64,000 bases of DNA from the NCBI RefSeq assembly GCF_020991065.1, contig NZ_CP087710.1:2542001-2606000 (forward strand), written 5' to 3'. Source of the stretch: Nocardioides okcheonensis. Its GTDB lineage: Bacteria; Actinomycetota; Actinomycetes; Propionibacteriales; Nocardioidaceae. The notes beneath the pieces were generated by a model. That model saw only the letters and a list, made by a program, of their open reading frames with translations. It did not search any database and was not told the DNA's origin. Made by a program: the position numbers and the translations under genes. Of this stretch, positions 49,866-58,590 are shown piece by piece (position 1 is the stretch's first letter; the number at the start of each line of letters is the position of its first letter).

Positions 49866-51260
49866 TCAACCACCGAGGGTCGAGCGGATCGCGTCGGCCT
49901 CCTCCTGCACCGTCGCGGCGTCGACCAGGTCGCCGGCCTGCTCGGTGAGCACCGCGACCCGCGCGGCGAGGACGTCCTCGGCGAAGCCGCTGTCGACCAG
50001 CTCCGCGGTCAGGTCGGCCTTCGCCTGCTCGACGAGGTCGGCCCACGCGTCCACCGCGGTGAACCGCTCGACGAGCACGTTGGACCCGCCGCCCGGACCG
50101 CCGGCACCACCTCCGGGCCCGCCCTCGGGGCGTACGCCGTCGGTCGGCATCCCGCTCGGCAGGTCGGTCGGCATCCCGCTCGGCAGGTCGGTCGGCATCC
50201 CCTCGGGCATCCCCTCGGGCATCCCCTCGGGCCTCTCGCCGTCACCACCGGGGAGGCCACCGGGGAAGCCACCCGGACCCCCGCCACCCGGGCCGCCGCC
50301 CTGACCGCCGCCCGGCGCCCCGCCGAAGGCGAGGTTGTGGTCCCACGCCACGACGGTGAACCCTCCGGACGTCGCGTCGTAGCGCAGGTAGGAGTTGTTG
50401 CCCGGCCCGTCGATGTCGTCGAAGTTGTCGACGAGCTCCTCGAAGGCGAGGTAGCGCGCGAACGCCTCGACGTCGAGGTGCGAGGCGAGCTCGGCCTCGA
50501 AGTCGGCGTCGCTGCTGTTGTTGAGGAAGTCGAGCAGGTCGATCAGCGGCGTGAGGTCGTCGTCGCCGGTCTCCTGGTCGAAGACGTCGGTGTAGGCGTC
50601 CGGGTCGTCGCCGCGCCACGACCAGTCGCCCTCGGCCTCGGACTTGTAGAGCAGGCCGTCGGTGGAGAAGTTCTCCGCCTCCCACGCCTCGTCGAGGTCC
50701 TGCACGACCAGCCGCAGCCGCGCACCGGAGCCGTTGACGCTGAACGCCGTCGAGATCGCGTGCTCGCTGGCCAGTCCGGCCTCGGCGAGCAGGTCGAGCG
50801 CGACCGCCTCGTTGAGCGCGGTCTCCGAGCTGTTGGACCGCACCACGAACGACGTCCAACCCTCGAGCGACTGCCCGTCGACGAACTTGTCCAGGCGGAT
50901 CATCCACGGCAGGTCGGCCGGGTCGGAGTCGTCGGAGACGCCGCGCAGCGAGGAGTTGCCCTTGAGCCGGATGCCGACGCGCTCGTAGGTCTCGCCGTCG
51001 ATGGTGACCGTGGCCTCGACCCAGTCCTTCTCACCCGACTGCTGGTAGGTGTCGATCATCGTCGCGACCGCGTCCGGGTCGACCTCGATCCCGATCTCGT
51101 GGAGCCGGGACTCGTCCCAGACACCGGTGCCGTCGGCCACGTCCTTCGCGGCGGTCGCGACCGCGGCGGTGGACGCGGTCGGGTCCGACGAGGAGCACCC
51201 GGCGAGGCCGAGCGCGGCGACGACCGCCCACGCGGCGACGCCGGTCGTGCGCCGCCTCAT
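49866..51260 (-). CDS. CotH kinase-family lipoprotein
   Basis: A 464-aa protein with a lipoprotein signal (lipobox LAGC, Cys22). The body is a CotH fold: IRLKGNSSLRGV, LPWMIRLDKFVDGQSLEG, YLRYDATSGGFTVVAWDHNLAFGG hold the residues that form the ATP site in CotH kinases. An insert of Gly/Pro and MPEGMPEGMPEG / MPTDLPSG repeats follows the AWDHN motif. CotH proteins phosphorylate surface or spore-coat proteins. ATG at 51260 overlaps the VTC gene stop (ATGA). Third gene of DUF4956-VTC-CotH. Confidence 0.9.
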   Translation of the reverse strand: MRRRTTGVAAWAVVAALGLAGCSSSDPTASTAAVATAAKDVADGTGVWDESRLHEIGIEVDPDAVATMIDTYQQSGEKDWVEATVTIDGETYERVGIRLKGNSSLRGVSDDSDPADLPWMIRLDKFVDGQSLEGWTSFVVRSNSSETALNEAVALDLLAEAGLASEHAISTAFSVNGSGARLRLVVQDLDEAWEAENFSTDGLLYKSEAEGDWSWRGDDPDAYTDVFDQETGDDDLTPLIDLLDFLNNSSDADFEAELASHLDVEAFARYLAFEELVDNFDDIDGPGNNSYLRYDATSGGFTVVAWDHNLAFGGAPGGGQGGGPGGGGPGGFPGGLPGGDGERPEGMPEGMPEGMPTDLPSGMPTDLPSGMPTDGVRPEGGPGGGAGGPGGGSNVLVERFTAVDAWADLVEQAKADLTAELVDSGFAEDVLAARVAVLTEQAGDLVDAATVQEEADAIRSTLGG

Positions 51261-52027
51261 GCGAGCACCCCCGCGTCGAGGGTGAGGTGGTCGGCGAGGT
51301 GCCGCGAGGTGACGCGGTGCCAGCGGTTGCCGGGCAGCCCGGGCGTCAGCAGTGCCAGCCCGGTGCCGTACTTCGAGATCCGCACCGGCCGGTGCCCGAG
51401 CTCGCGGAGCCGGCGGTCGAGCGGACCGGGGGCCATCGACGCCGACTTCGTCTCGACGACGAGGACGTCGGCGACCTCGGCGGTGCCGTGCCCGGACACC
51501 CAGCGCAGGTCGCGGTCGACGGTGGCGCGGCCGGCGCCGGCGGGGAGCAGCAGGGTGCTCCGGGCGTACGCCGTGTGCAGCGTGGGGACGAGCCCGCGGG
51601 GTTCCACGTGGAACACGTGCGCGGCGGCGAGCCGCTCGGAGACCCAGTCGGAGGCGGCGCCGGCGACGTCGGTCCCGTCGTGCGGCAGCCGCTCCTTGAC
51701 GGTCGCGCCGCGGCGGCCGCGGGTCTTCACCTCCAGCCAGCACTCGCCGGTGTCGGCGTAGGTGCGGGTCCGCACCTTCCAGCGGCGCCGGCGGGCGTGA
51801 GCGGCGCCGGTCCACGAGTCGAGCGCGACGGTGTCGAGGTAGGTCGACTCGTAGCGCGACCAGCGCCGGCCCTCGACCTCGAGCGCCCGGAGGCCCGGGA
51901 TGCCGGTGAGGACGGCGTCGAGGTCGGCGACGGGGACGACGTACTTCCGGTCGACTCGGGTGAGCAGCGCGGCCGCGGCGTTGAGCTCGTCGAGGCCGAC
52001 GGCGGGGAGGTCGTGGAGGGCGTTCAT
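51257..52027 (-). CDS. VTC domain protein (polyphosphate polymerase-like)
   Basis: A 256-aa protein of the VTC/CYTH-like tunnel fold. RVDRKYVVPVADLDAVL, YESTYLDTVALDSW, RRWKVRTRTYADTGECWLEVKTRGRRGATVKER and a late VVETKSAS give the string of basic and acidic residues that in VTC4 bind polyphosphate and metal. It may make or bind polyphosphate. ATG at 52027 overlaps the DUF4956 gene (ATGA). Its neighbours DUF4956 and CotH form a recurring trio. Confidence 0.9.
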   Translation of the reverse strand: MNALHDLPAVGLDELNAAAALLTRVDRKYVVPVADLDAVLTGIPGLRALEVEGRRWSRYESTYLDTVALDSWTGAAHARRRRWKVRTRTYADTGECWLEVKTRGRRGATVKERLPHDGTDVAGAASDWVSERLAAAHVFHVEPRGLVPTLHTAYARSTLLLPAGAGRATVDRDLRWVSGHGTAEVADVLVVETKSASMAPGPLDRRLRELGHRPVRISKYGTGLALLTPGLPGNRWHRVTSRHLADHLTLDAGVLA

Positions 52028-52623
52028 CGGGTCAGCACCGCCGCGTCGTGGCGCTCGGCGCTGGGCATCGCCGGCGCGGGTGTGGGCGCGTAGTGGACCT
52101 CGACGGTCGTGGTGTCGTTGACCAGGTCGACGCGGATCGGGGTCACCCGGGTGACCCGGGCGTCCAGGAGCAGCTCGAGGCGCTCGACGAGGGTCGGCTC
52201 GTCGGTGATCGCGGAGTCGAGCACGACGACCTGCCGCAGCCCGGTGCGGTGCAGCAGCCGGCTGTCGGCGGCGGCGAGCACCCCGACCAGCGCGGCCATC
52301 AGCGTGATCGACAGCGCGGTGTCGCCGGTGCCGAGGCCGCCGATCAGGCCGATCGCGAGGGCCGCGAAGTAGTAGGCGATCTCGTGCTGGCCGAGCTCGT
52401 CCGAGCGCAGCCGGATGATCGACAGCACGCCGAAGAGCCCCAGCCCGAGGCCGACCGTGGCCGCGCTGCTGGACAGCACGATCGTCACCGACAGGACGCC
52501 GACGTTGACCGCGACGAACGCGGTGACGAGGTCGGCGCGGCGGTGGCGCGGGTAGTAGACGGCGAGGGCGAGCACCAGGACGGCGAGCAGGTCGACGCCG
52601 GCGAGCAGGTAGGTGGGATTCAT
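52024..52623 (-). CDS. DUF4956 membrane protein
   Basis: A 199-aa protein. About four membrane spans in the first 125 residues (YLLAGVDLLAVLVLALAVYY, LVTAFVAVNVGVLSVTIVL, GLGLGLFGVLSIIRLRS, YYFAALAIGLIGGLG) are followed by a cytosolic alpha/beta domain. SIIRLRSDELGQHEIAYYF is the family hallmark. It is thought to pair with VTC proteins as a membrane partner. I use the ATG at 52623; an earlier in-frame ATG precedes a non-hydrophobic run. First gene of the trio. Confidence 0.9.
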   Translation of the reverse strand: MNPTYLLAGVDLLAVLVLALAVYYPRHRRADLVTAFVAVNVGVLSVTIVLSSSAATVGLGLGLFGVLSIIRLRSDELGQHEIAYYFAALAIGLIGGLGTGDTALSITLMAALVGVLAAADSRLLHRTGLRQVVVLDSAITDEPTLVERLELLLDARVTRVTPIRVDLVNDTTTVEVHYAPTPAPAMPSAERHDAAVLTR

Positions 52624-52710
52624 GCCGCGAGGTTCGCGCGTGGACCTGTCGCGAACCTGCACCGAACCTGTGGCCGGTCTATGAGCAGCCCTCTGGGAGA
52701 ATCAGACCTC

Positions 52711-53070
52711 GTGGACGGACCCCTCCCCCTCGTCGTGCTCGCCGCCTCGCTTCTCTTCGCGGTGGTCGTGCTGGTCTACGTCGTGCTCGACCGCACGCCC
52801 GACTGGGGCCTGCTCGGGTTCGCGGGCCTGATCGAGGCCGCGACGCTGGTCCTGCTGGTCGTCGCGGCGGTCCAGGTCGGCGGCGTCGACCTCTCGGGCG
52901 GCGCGACCGTCACGCTCTTTGGCTACCTGCTCGCCGGGCTCGTCCTGCTGCCGATCGGCTTCGTCTGGTCGCTCGCCGAGCGCAGCCGCGGCGCCACCGC
53001 GGTGCTCATGGTCGCCGGCCTCGCGCAGGCGTTCGTCATCCTCCGCGTCGAGCAGGTGTGGCCCTCGTGA
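52711..53070 (+). CDS. Four-span membrane protein, unknown
   Basis: A 119-aa protein made almost wholly of membrane helices (LPLVVLAASLLFAVVVLVYVVL, LGFAGLIEAATLVLLVVAAVQVGG, TLFGYLLAGLVLLPIGFVWSLAE, TAVLMVAGLAQAFVILRV). No family is recognised. GTG at 52711 follows GGGAG; an in-frame ATG at 52681 is the alternative. Its TGA overlaps the next GTG. Divergent from the DUF4956 operon. Confidence 0.65.
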   Translation: MDGPLPLVVLAASLLFAVVVLVYVVLDRTPDWGLLGFAGLIEAATLVLLVVAAVQVGGVDLSGGATVTLFGYLLAGLVLLPIGFVWSLAERSRGATAVLMVAGLAQAFVILRVEQVWPS

Positions 53071-53480
53071 GCGCGTCGACCAAGTCCGGCGCGGGCCGCG
53101 CGCTCGTCGCGGTCTACGGCGTCTTCGCCCTCGCCGCGACCGCGCGCTCGCTGGTCCAGCTCGGCACCAAGGCCTCCGAGGCGCCGCTGGCCTACACGTT
53201 GTCCGCGATCGCCGCGCTGGTCTACATCGCCGCCACCGTCGGACTCGCCGAAGTCGGCCCCTCCCCCCGCCGCCTCGCCGTCGCCGCCGTCGGCTTCGAG
53301 CTCGTCGGCGTGCTCACCGTCGGCACCCTCACCCTCCTCGACCCCGAGCTCTTCCCCGACCAGACCGTGTGGTCGGACTACGGCGCCGGGTACGGCTGGC
53401 TGCCGCTGGTCCTGCCGTTCGTCGGGCTCGCGTGGCTGTGGCGCACGAGGACGGTCAGGCACCCCTCAAGGCCTCGCTGA
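53067..53480 (+). CDS. Four-span membrane protein, coupled to the preceding gene
   Basis: A 137-aa protein with four spans (ALVAVYGVFALAATARSLVQL, YTLSAIAALVYIAATVGLAEV, LAVAAVGFELVGVLTVGTLTLL, YGWLPLVLPFVGLAWLW). SPRRLAVAAVGFELVGV and FPDQTVWSDYGAGYG are landmarks. No function known. GTG at 53067 overlaps the upstream TGA (GTGA), so the two proteins likely form a complex. Its 3' end overlaps a convergent gene by 26 nt. Confidence 0.7.
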   Translation: MSASTKSGAGRALVAVYGVFALAATARSLVQLGTKASEAPLAYTLSAIAALVYIAATVGLAEVGPSPRRLAVAAVGFELVGVLTVGTLTLLDPELFPDQTVWSDYGAGYGWLPLVLPFVGLAWLWRTRTVRHPSRPR

Positions 53481-53874
53481 GCAGCGGCACGCCGAGCTCG
53501 CACCGGTCGACGTGCCGGTCGATCGCCGTGAGGATCATCGTCCGCATCGAGGCGACCTTGTCGCTGCCCTCGAGCAGCAGGTCGGCCGGGTAGCTGACGT
53601 TGAATCCGCCGTAACCTCGTCGCCCTGACACGCGGGTGACGTCGTTGATGGTCACGCCGAGCGAGCAGTCGGCCGACGCGGCGCGGTAGTCCTTCACCCA
53701 GGTCGATCCCTCGGGCAGGTCGTCCACGATCCCGCGCCAAGCGTCGCGCTTGGCCTCGTGCCAGCCGTCGACCTCGACGATCTTCCCCCGGTCCCCGTGG
53801 TCGGCGACGACGCGGTAGAGCCGCATGCTGATCCACGCGGTGCTGATCGGTACGAAGTAGTCCTCGGGCGACAT
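53455..53874 (-). CDS. Hypothetical protein, 139 aa
   Basis: A soluble alpha/beta-looking protein (ISMRLYRVVADHGDRGKIVEVDGWHEAKRDAW, ASADCSLGVTINDVTRVSGRRGYGGFNVSYP). No recognised domain. Codon use is as in neighbouring genes. ATG at 53874 has TCGCCC upstream and no clear ribosome site. It overlaps a convergent membrane protein gene by 26 nt at the 3' ends. Confidence 0.6.
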   Translation of the reverse strand: MSPEDYFVPISTAWISMRLYRVVADHGDRGKIVEVDGWHEAKRDAWRGIVDDLPEGSTWVKDYRAASADCSLGVTINDVTRVSGRRGYGGFNVSYPADLLLEGSDKVASMRTMILTAIDRHVDRCELGVPLLSEALRGA

Positions 53875-53949
53875 GGGCGCAGGCTAGTGCGCATGGGTGA
53901 CACCCGCCGGGGAACGGGAAGGGACCACCACCGACGAGGGGACCCGCCC

Positions 53950-54252
53950 ATGACCGACCCGGACGAGACGACCGACAAGCCTGCGACCGAAGCCCGGCGC
54001 GGTACGCCGAACGCCGACGGCCCGGAGGGCGCGGCCGGCGGCATGGGCTCGAGCAGCGAGTGGGTCGGCCCGACCGGACCCGGGCAGGTCGGGGCCGACG
54101 GCCTGCGCGACACCAGCGTCGTCCAGGCGCCCGACGACGTACCGCCGGAGCAGGACGAGGGCGGCGACGAGCCGCAGCCGGAGGGCATCGTGCCGAAGGC
54201 CGGCTATCCGAGCCTCGACCCGCGCAGCAAGGACAAGCTCTACCAGCCCTGA
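53950..54252 (+). CDS. Acidic, low-complexity small protein
   Basis: A 100-aa protein rich in Gly, Pro, Asp and Glu (TDKPATEARRGTPNADGPEG, DVPPEQDEGGDEPQPEG), probably disordered, with a Lys/Tyr-containing end KDKLYQP. ATG at 53950 follows GAGGGGA. Related proteins are common but unexplained in actinobacteria. A hairpin overlaps the stop. Confidence 0.6.
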   Translation: MTDPDETTDKPATEARRGTPNADGPEGAAGGMGSSSEWVGPTGPGQVGADGLRDTSVVQAPDDVPPEQDEGGDEPQPEGIVPKAGYPSLDPRSKDKLYQP

Positions 54253-54268
54253 CCGAAAACTTTCGGTC
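54251..54268. terminator. Hairpin between two convergent small genes
   Basis: GACCGAAA and TTTCGGTC are perfect complements around AC. It overlaps the stop codon of the gene on each side, so it could terminate both. Confidence 0.55.
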
Positions 54269-54338
54269 AGTCGAAGTCGAAGATCGAGTGGCCGTCGGAG
54301 AAGTGCAGGACGTGGCGGCACTGCAGCTGCTGCTCCAT
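54267..54338 (-). CDS. Small 23-aa protein candidate
   Basis: MEQQLQCRHVLHFSDGHSIF with a short acidic tail. AGGGGG lies 6 nt before the ATG at 54338. It ends in a hairpin (54251-54268). The composition looks non-random and AT-richer than antisense frames. There is no family evidence, so this is a candidate only. Confidence 0.4.
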   Translation of the reverse strand: MEQQLQCRHVLHFSDGHSIFDFD

Positions 54339-54392
54339 CACGATCCCCCTGTCGTCGGTGCGTACGTCGGCCGACAGTAGCGAGGACGAGTC

Positions 54393-55313
54393 CTACGCGC
54401 GGGTGACCGCGCCGGGCACGACGTCCGCGACGATCCGGCCGAGCTCGGTGCCGGCGTCCTCCTGCAGGAAGTGACCGGCGCCGCGGATCGTCGGGTGGTC
54501 GAGGCCCTGCGTGCCGGGGACCAGCTTGCGCAGGATCGGCGCCATCGCGCCCGTGATCGGGTCGCTGTCGCTGAAGGCGACGAGGAACGGCAGGTCGCTC
54601 CTCGACAGCACCTCCCACGCCGCCCGGTTGGCCTCCGTGGCCGGGTCGTCGGGACGCGTCGGTACGAGCGTGGGCAGGGCGCGGACGCCCGCCTTGGTCC
54701 GCTCCTCGGGGAAGGGCGCGTCGTACGCCGCCCGCACCTCGTCGGACATCGGCCGCACGCAGCCGGCCGCGACCAGCCGCCCGACGTCGACGGTCTCCGC
54801 GGTCTCGACCGCACGGCGGAACCGCCACCAGACCTCCGGCATGTCGAAGTCGCCCGTCGGCAGCCCGGTGTTGGCCGCGACCACCCGACTGAACCGGTCC
54901 TGGTGCTCGGCGACCAGGCGCAGCCCGACCAGCCCGCCCCAGTCCTGCCCGACCATCGTGACCTCCCGCAGGTCGAGGTGGTCGAACGCCAGCTCGCGCG
55001 TCCACTCGACCAGCCGGGCGAACGAGTAGTCGTCCGCCGACAGCGGCTTGTCGGAGCGCCCGAACCCGACCATGTCCGGCGCGACGCACCTGATCCCGCG
55101 GTCGACGAGCACCTCGATCACGTGCCGGTAGAGGAACGACCACGACGGCTCGCCGTGGAGCAGCAGCGCCACCGGCCCGTCCGCTGGCCCCGCATCGACG
55201 TACGCCATCCGCAGCGTCCCGCCGTCGGGGTCGGCCACCTCGACGTACGCCGGCTCCCACGGGAAGTCCGGCACGTGGTCGAAGGCGTGGTCCGGGGTGC
55301 GGTAGACCTCCAT
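54393..55313 (-). CDS. Haloalkane dehalogenase, HLD-I type
   Basis: A 306-aa alpha/beta hydrolase. HGEP (53-56) supplies the oxyanion site and nearby Trp58 may help hold the halide. The nucleophile Asp124 lies in GQDWGG with the halide-binding Trp125. The catalytic acid is probably Asp251 (FSDSDP) and His281 is in GAGHFLQED. These features match HLD-I enzymes, which release halide from haloalkanes. ATG at 55313 with CAGACT 6 nt upstream. Monocistronic; natural substrate unknown. Confidence 0.93.
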   Translation of the reverse strand: MEVYRTPDHAFDHVPDFPWEPAYVEVADPDGGTLRMAYVDAGPADGPVALLLHGEPSWSFLYRHVIEVLVDRGIRCVAPDMVGFGRSDKPLSADDYSFARLVEWTRELAFDHLDLREVTMVGQDWGGLVGLRLVAEHQDRFSRVVAANTGLPTGDFDMPEVWWRFRRAVETAETVDVGRLVAAGCVRPMSDEVRAAYDAPFPEERTKAGVRALPTLVPTRPDDPATEANRAAWEVLSRSDLPFLVAFSDSDPITGAMAPILRKLVPGTQGLDHPTIRGAGHFLQEDAGTELGRIVADVVPGAVTRA

Positions 55314-55427
55314 CGCGCCAGTCTGGCAGCAGGTCTCGAGGAGGGGGTGCGCCCAGGCGCGGTGGGGCATCGCCGGGCGTCCTCGGCGCCCCTTCCCAAC
55401 CTCGCCGCGGCGGAGCACCATCGGAGG

Positions 55428-55850
55428 ATGCCCACCCCCCACCGCACGGCGGCAGCCCTCGCCGCAGCCCTGATCACGCTCTGCCTCGCCCCGGCGGCAA
55501 CGGCGAGCGCGCCCGAGGACGGCCCGACCGTCCTGACCACCCGCCTGAAGGCGAGCGGTGACACCGACGGATCGGGCAACGCCCGCGTCACGCTGCGCCC
55601 GAAGGCCCGCAAGGTCTGCGCGACCATCAGCTGGAACAACATCGGCGACCCGACGGCCGCCCACATCCACCGCGCGTCCGACGGGTTCGTCCTGGTCGAC
55701 CTGACCGGCGCGGTGACCGGCGGCGCTCGCTGCACCGCGGCGTCGAAGAAGGTCATCAAGCGCATCGCGGCACACCCGGGTCGCTACTACGTCAACGTGC
55801 ACAACGCGACGTACCCCGCCGGGGCCGTGCAGGGCACCCTGCACGGCTGA
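55428..55850 (+). CDS. Secreted CHRD domain protein
   Basis: A 140-aa protein with a signal peptide (cleavage after ATASA) and a CHRD domain (LKASGDTDGSGNARVTLRP, AAHIHRASDGFVLVDLTG, HPGRYYVNVHNATYPAGAVQGTL). CHRD domains are exported beta-sandwiches of unknown exact role. ATG at 55428 sits directly after GGAGG. Confidence 0.9.
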   Translation: MPTPHRTAAALAAALITLCLAPAATASAPEDGPTVLTTRLKASGDTDGSGNARVTLRPKARKVCATISWNNIGDPTAAHIHRASDGFVLVDLTGAVTGGARCTAASKKVIKRIAAHPGRYYVNVHNATYPAGAVQGTLHG

Positions 55851-55854
55851 GGAG

Positions 55855-57279
55855 TCAGCGTTCGCAGCTGCGGGTGACCTCGGCGGAGCACCGGTCCCCA
55901 CCGGTGCCACCGCGGGCCACGTCGCGGCCCGGTCCGCCGATGAGGGTATCGCTGCGCTTGAGCCCGACCAGCCGGTCGCGACCGGGGCCTCCGACCAAGG
56001 TGTCGTTGCGGGTGCCGCCCGTGAGGACGTCACGGCCGGCGCCACCGCGCAGGACCGCGTCCGCGTGCGCGTCGGGAGCGACGGTGACGGCGTCGTCACC
56101 GCCGCGCGCCGAGACCCGGATGCGTGGCGCCTTGACCGTGATCGTGTCGTCGCCGGACGTGCCGGTCACGGACGCCCACTTCCTCGCGAGCACGAAGGTC
56201 CGGCCCTCCCAGCCCGGCACGAGGGCGCGGTGCGCGACGAGGTCGCCGGACGACGTACGCGCCTTGCAGTCCACGGTCGCGCCGATCCGGTAGTCGATGC
56301 GGGAGCACACGGGGAGGTAGAGCTCGTCGGTGCCGGTGCCGCCGTCCACGCGCCCGACGACGGGCTCGCCGTTGGAGCTGAACATGTCGTCGCCACCTGC
56401 CATGGCGACGTCCACCGGGACGGTGTCGAGGAGGCCGACGGGGACGGTCGTGCGGACGTCGAGGAAGTCCCTCGCCGCCGACCCCACGTAGGTCACGGGC
56501 GAGTCGACGACGACGGAGAACCCGCTCACGTTGGTCCACCGCAGGAACACACCGGCGTCCGCCGACGCCTGCCGCGCGACGTTGTCGATGGTCACCCGGG
56601 ACTGCGCCCAGCCGGGTCGGTGGAGCGAGATGCCGTCGCCGAGCTCGCCGGGAGCGCCGCCGTTGGTGAGCGCGGTGCCGGTCCCGCCGACGTGGATCGT
56701 GTCGCCGCCGGGGCCCGAGTCGACGACGTCGTCGTTGACGACGGACGGGTCGGGGGAGCCGGTGGCGATCGTGTCGGCGCCGTCGCCGGTGCTGATCCGG
56801 TCGACGTCGGCGTCGGCCCCGAGCCGGGCCGGGTAGACCTCCTGGTCGCCCGCCCACACGTGCTCCGGGCGGCTCGAGCCGAGGAACGTGTCCGCGCCCG
56901 CCCCGAGCGCGACCCGGAGGTAGCTGGTGTTGCGCTCCTCCTCGACCACGACGCTGTCGTCGCCCGCGCCTGTCGAGACGGAGAACGTCGAGTCCACGCG
57001 CGGGTCAGGGATCCGGCCGTCGCCCGCCACGATGCAGAGCAGGTCGTCGCCCGCCCCGGTGCGGATGTAGCCGGTCCCGCCGAAGCCGTCGGCCGTCGTC
57101 ACGACGACGTCGTCACCGTCGGTCCCGTCGGTGTTGCGGCCGTTGGTCGGCCCGACGATCGTCGCCGCCCTGCCCTGGCAGGTCGGTTCGTCGGCCGACG
57201 CGGTGCCGGCGACGGCGACCAGCGCGCTGCCGGCGAGCAGAGCGGCGAGCGGGACGGACAGGACGGGGAGGCGGTTCAC
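55855..57279 (-). CDS. Secreted RTX-type calcium-binding repeat protein
   Basis: A 474-aa exported protein. Signal peptide to about residue 29. The central beta-rich part has several GxGxD-like copies (GAGDDLL, GAGDDSVVVE, GGDTIHVGG), and the C-terminus has full nonapeptides: GGAGRDVLTGG, GGPGRDRLVG, GGPGRDVARGG. These form a calcium-binding beta-roll. No toxin or enzyme domain is seen. Ends with a Cys pair in DRCSAEVTRSCER. The GTG at 57279 has AGGAG in front. Cell-surface or secreted adhesion protein is likely. Confidence 0.88.
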   Translation of the reverse strand: MNRLPVLSVPLAALLAGSALVAVAGTASADEPTCQGRAATIVGPTNGRNTDGTDGDDVVVTTADGFGGTGYIRTGAGDDLLCIVAGDGRIPDPRVDSTFSVSTGAGDDSVVVEEERNTSYLRVALGAGADTFLGSSRPEHVWAGDQEVYPARLGADADVDRISTGDGADTIATGSPDPSVVNDDVVDSGPGGDTIHVGGTGTALTNGGAPGELGDGISLHRPGWAQSRVTIDNVARQASADAGVFLRWTNVSGFSVVVDSPVTYVGSAARDFLDVRTTVPVGLLDTVPVDVAMAGGDDMFSSNGEPVVGRVDGGTGTDELYLPVCSRIDYRIGATVDCKARTSSGDLVAHRALVPGWEGRTFVLARKWASVTGTSGDDTITVKAPRIRVSARGGDDAVTVAPDAHADAVLRGGAGRDVLTGGTRNDTLVGGPGRDRLVGLKRSDTLIGGPGRDVARGGTGGDRCSAEVTRSCER

Positions 57280-57338
57280 GAGGGCTCCTGGGGTTCGGGA
57301 CGGCGCCGGTGGGACGCGCCCACCCCGGGAAAAGTTGC

Positions 57339-58529
57339 TCAGCTGCTCTCCGGCGGCAGGTGCTTCTTCATCAGCCTGCGGACCCGCTTCTGCTTGCGGT
57401 CGGGGATCATCGAGCGCATCTCCTCGAGCTTGCCGAAGCAGAGCAGTCGGTCCTCGCCCTCGAGCACGGTCTTGTTGCGCGGGTTGGGGATCACCTGCGG
57501 GCCGCGGTGGAGGGTGAGGACGGTGATGTCGCGATCGTCGAGTCCGGACTCGCCGAGCTTCTTGCCGACCATGTCGGAGCCGGTGTGCACGACGATCTCG
57601 GCGACGCCGTAGCCGGTCGAGACGGTGAGCCGCTGGCGGACGTCGATGTCGGGGAAGGCGACCTGGTTGGCCATGTAGTCGACGATCGCGCCGGCGACGT
57701 CGAGCTTGGTGGCGGCCTCGATGCCCTCCAGGCCGGGCGAGGAGTTCACCTCCATCACCTGCGGGCCGTTGCGGCCCTCGAGCATGTCGACACCGGCGAC
57801 GCGCAGTCCCATGATCTGCGCCGACCGGACCGCGACGCGCTCGAACTCCTCGTCGAGCTCGACGGACTCGACGCTGCCGCCGCGGTGCACGTTGGAGCGG
57901 AACTCGTCGCCCTGCGCGACGCGGCGCATCGCCGCGACCACGCGGTCACCGACGACGAGGGCGCGGATGTCGCGGCCCTTGCTCTCCTTCACGAAGCGCT
58001 GGATCAGCACGTTCTGCCGGGTGCTCTGCAGCGTCTCGATGATCGCCTCGGCGACCTTGATGGTCGGGGCGAGGATGACGCCGATGCCCTGGGTGCCCTC
58101 GAGCAGCTTGATCACGACCGGCGCGCCGCCGACCCGCTCGATGGCCGGGATCACGTCGGCGCGGTCGCGCACGAACGTCGTCGCCGGCATCGGGATCTTG
58201 TGGCGCGACAGGATCTGCGTGGCGCGCAGCTTGTCGCGGCTGTTGGCGATGCCATAGCTCGTGTTGGGCGTGTAGACGTCCATCTGCTCGAACTGCCGCA
58301 CGACGGCGGTGCCGAAGTAGGTGATCGAGTTGCCGATCCTCGGGAGCACCGCGTCGTACGTCGAGAGCTGCTTGCCGCGGAAGAGCAGGTCGGGCTCGTC
58401 CCCCGAGAGGTCGATGCCGAAGCGCAGCGTGTTGAGCACCTTCACGTCGTGGCCCCGGTCGATCGCCGCGGTGCGCAGGCGCTGCGTGCTGTAGGACCGG
58501 GGCGCCCGGGAGAGGATGGCGAGCTTCAT
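57339..58529 (-). CDS. RimK-type ATP-grasp ligase fused to a TrkA_C domain
   Basis: A 396-aa protein. Residues 1-95 are the RimK pre-ATP-grasp domain, 96-285 the ATP-grasp fold with VIKLLEGTQGIGV (139-151) and metal-binding EVNSSPGLEGIE (260-271), and 300-375 a TrkA_C/RCK-C domain. RimK enzymes add glutamate to a protein or peptide. The TrkA_C tail, which usually binds a small ligand, would give allosteric control. ATG at 58529. Divergent from the retropepsin gene and usually found with it. Confidence 0.92.
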   Translation of the reverse strand: MKLAILSRAPRSYSTQRLRTAAIDRGHDVKVLNTLRFGIDLSGDEPDLLFRGKQLSTYDAVLPRIGNSITYFGTAVVRQFEQMDVYTPNTSYGIANSRDKLRATQILSRHKIPMPATTFVRDRADVIPAIERVGGAPVVIKLLEGTQGIGVILAPTIKVAEAIIETLQSTRQNVLIQRFVKESKGRDIRALVVGDRVVAAMRRVAQGDEFRSNVHRGGSVESVELDEEFERVAVRSAQIMGLRVAGVDMLEGRNGPQVMEVNSSPGLEGIEAATKLDVAGAIVDYMANQVAFPDIDVRQRLTVSTGYGVAEIVVHTGSDMVGKKLGESGLDDRDITVLTLHRGPQVIPNPRNKTVLEGEDRLLCFGKLEEMRSMIPDRKQKRVRRLMKKHLPPESS

Positions 58530-58590
58530 GGTGGGCCATACAACCACCTCGACCCCGGGCCCGACCCCACCCTCCTGACAGGATGGACAG

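Noticed and set aside
55855..57279. RTX toxin
   Set aside because: Calcium-binding repeats are present, but no pore-forming, lipase or protease domain and no type I secretion genes nearby.
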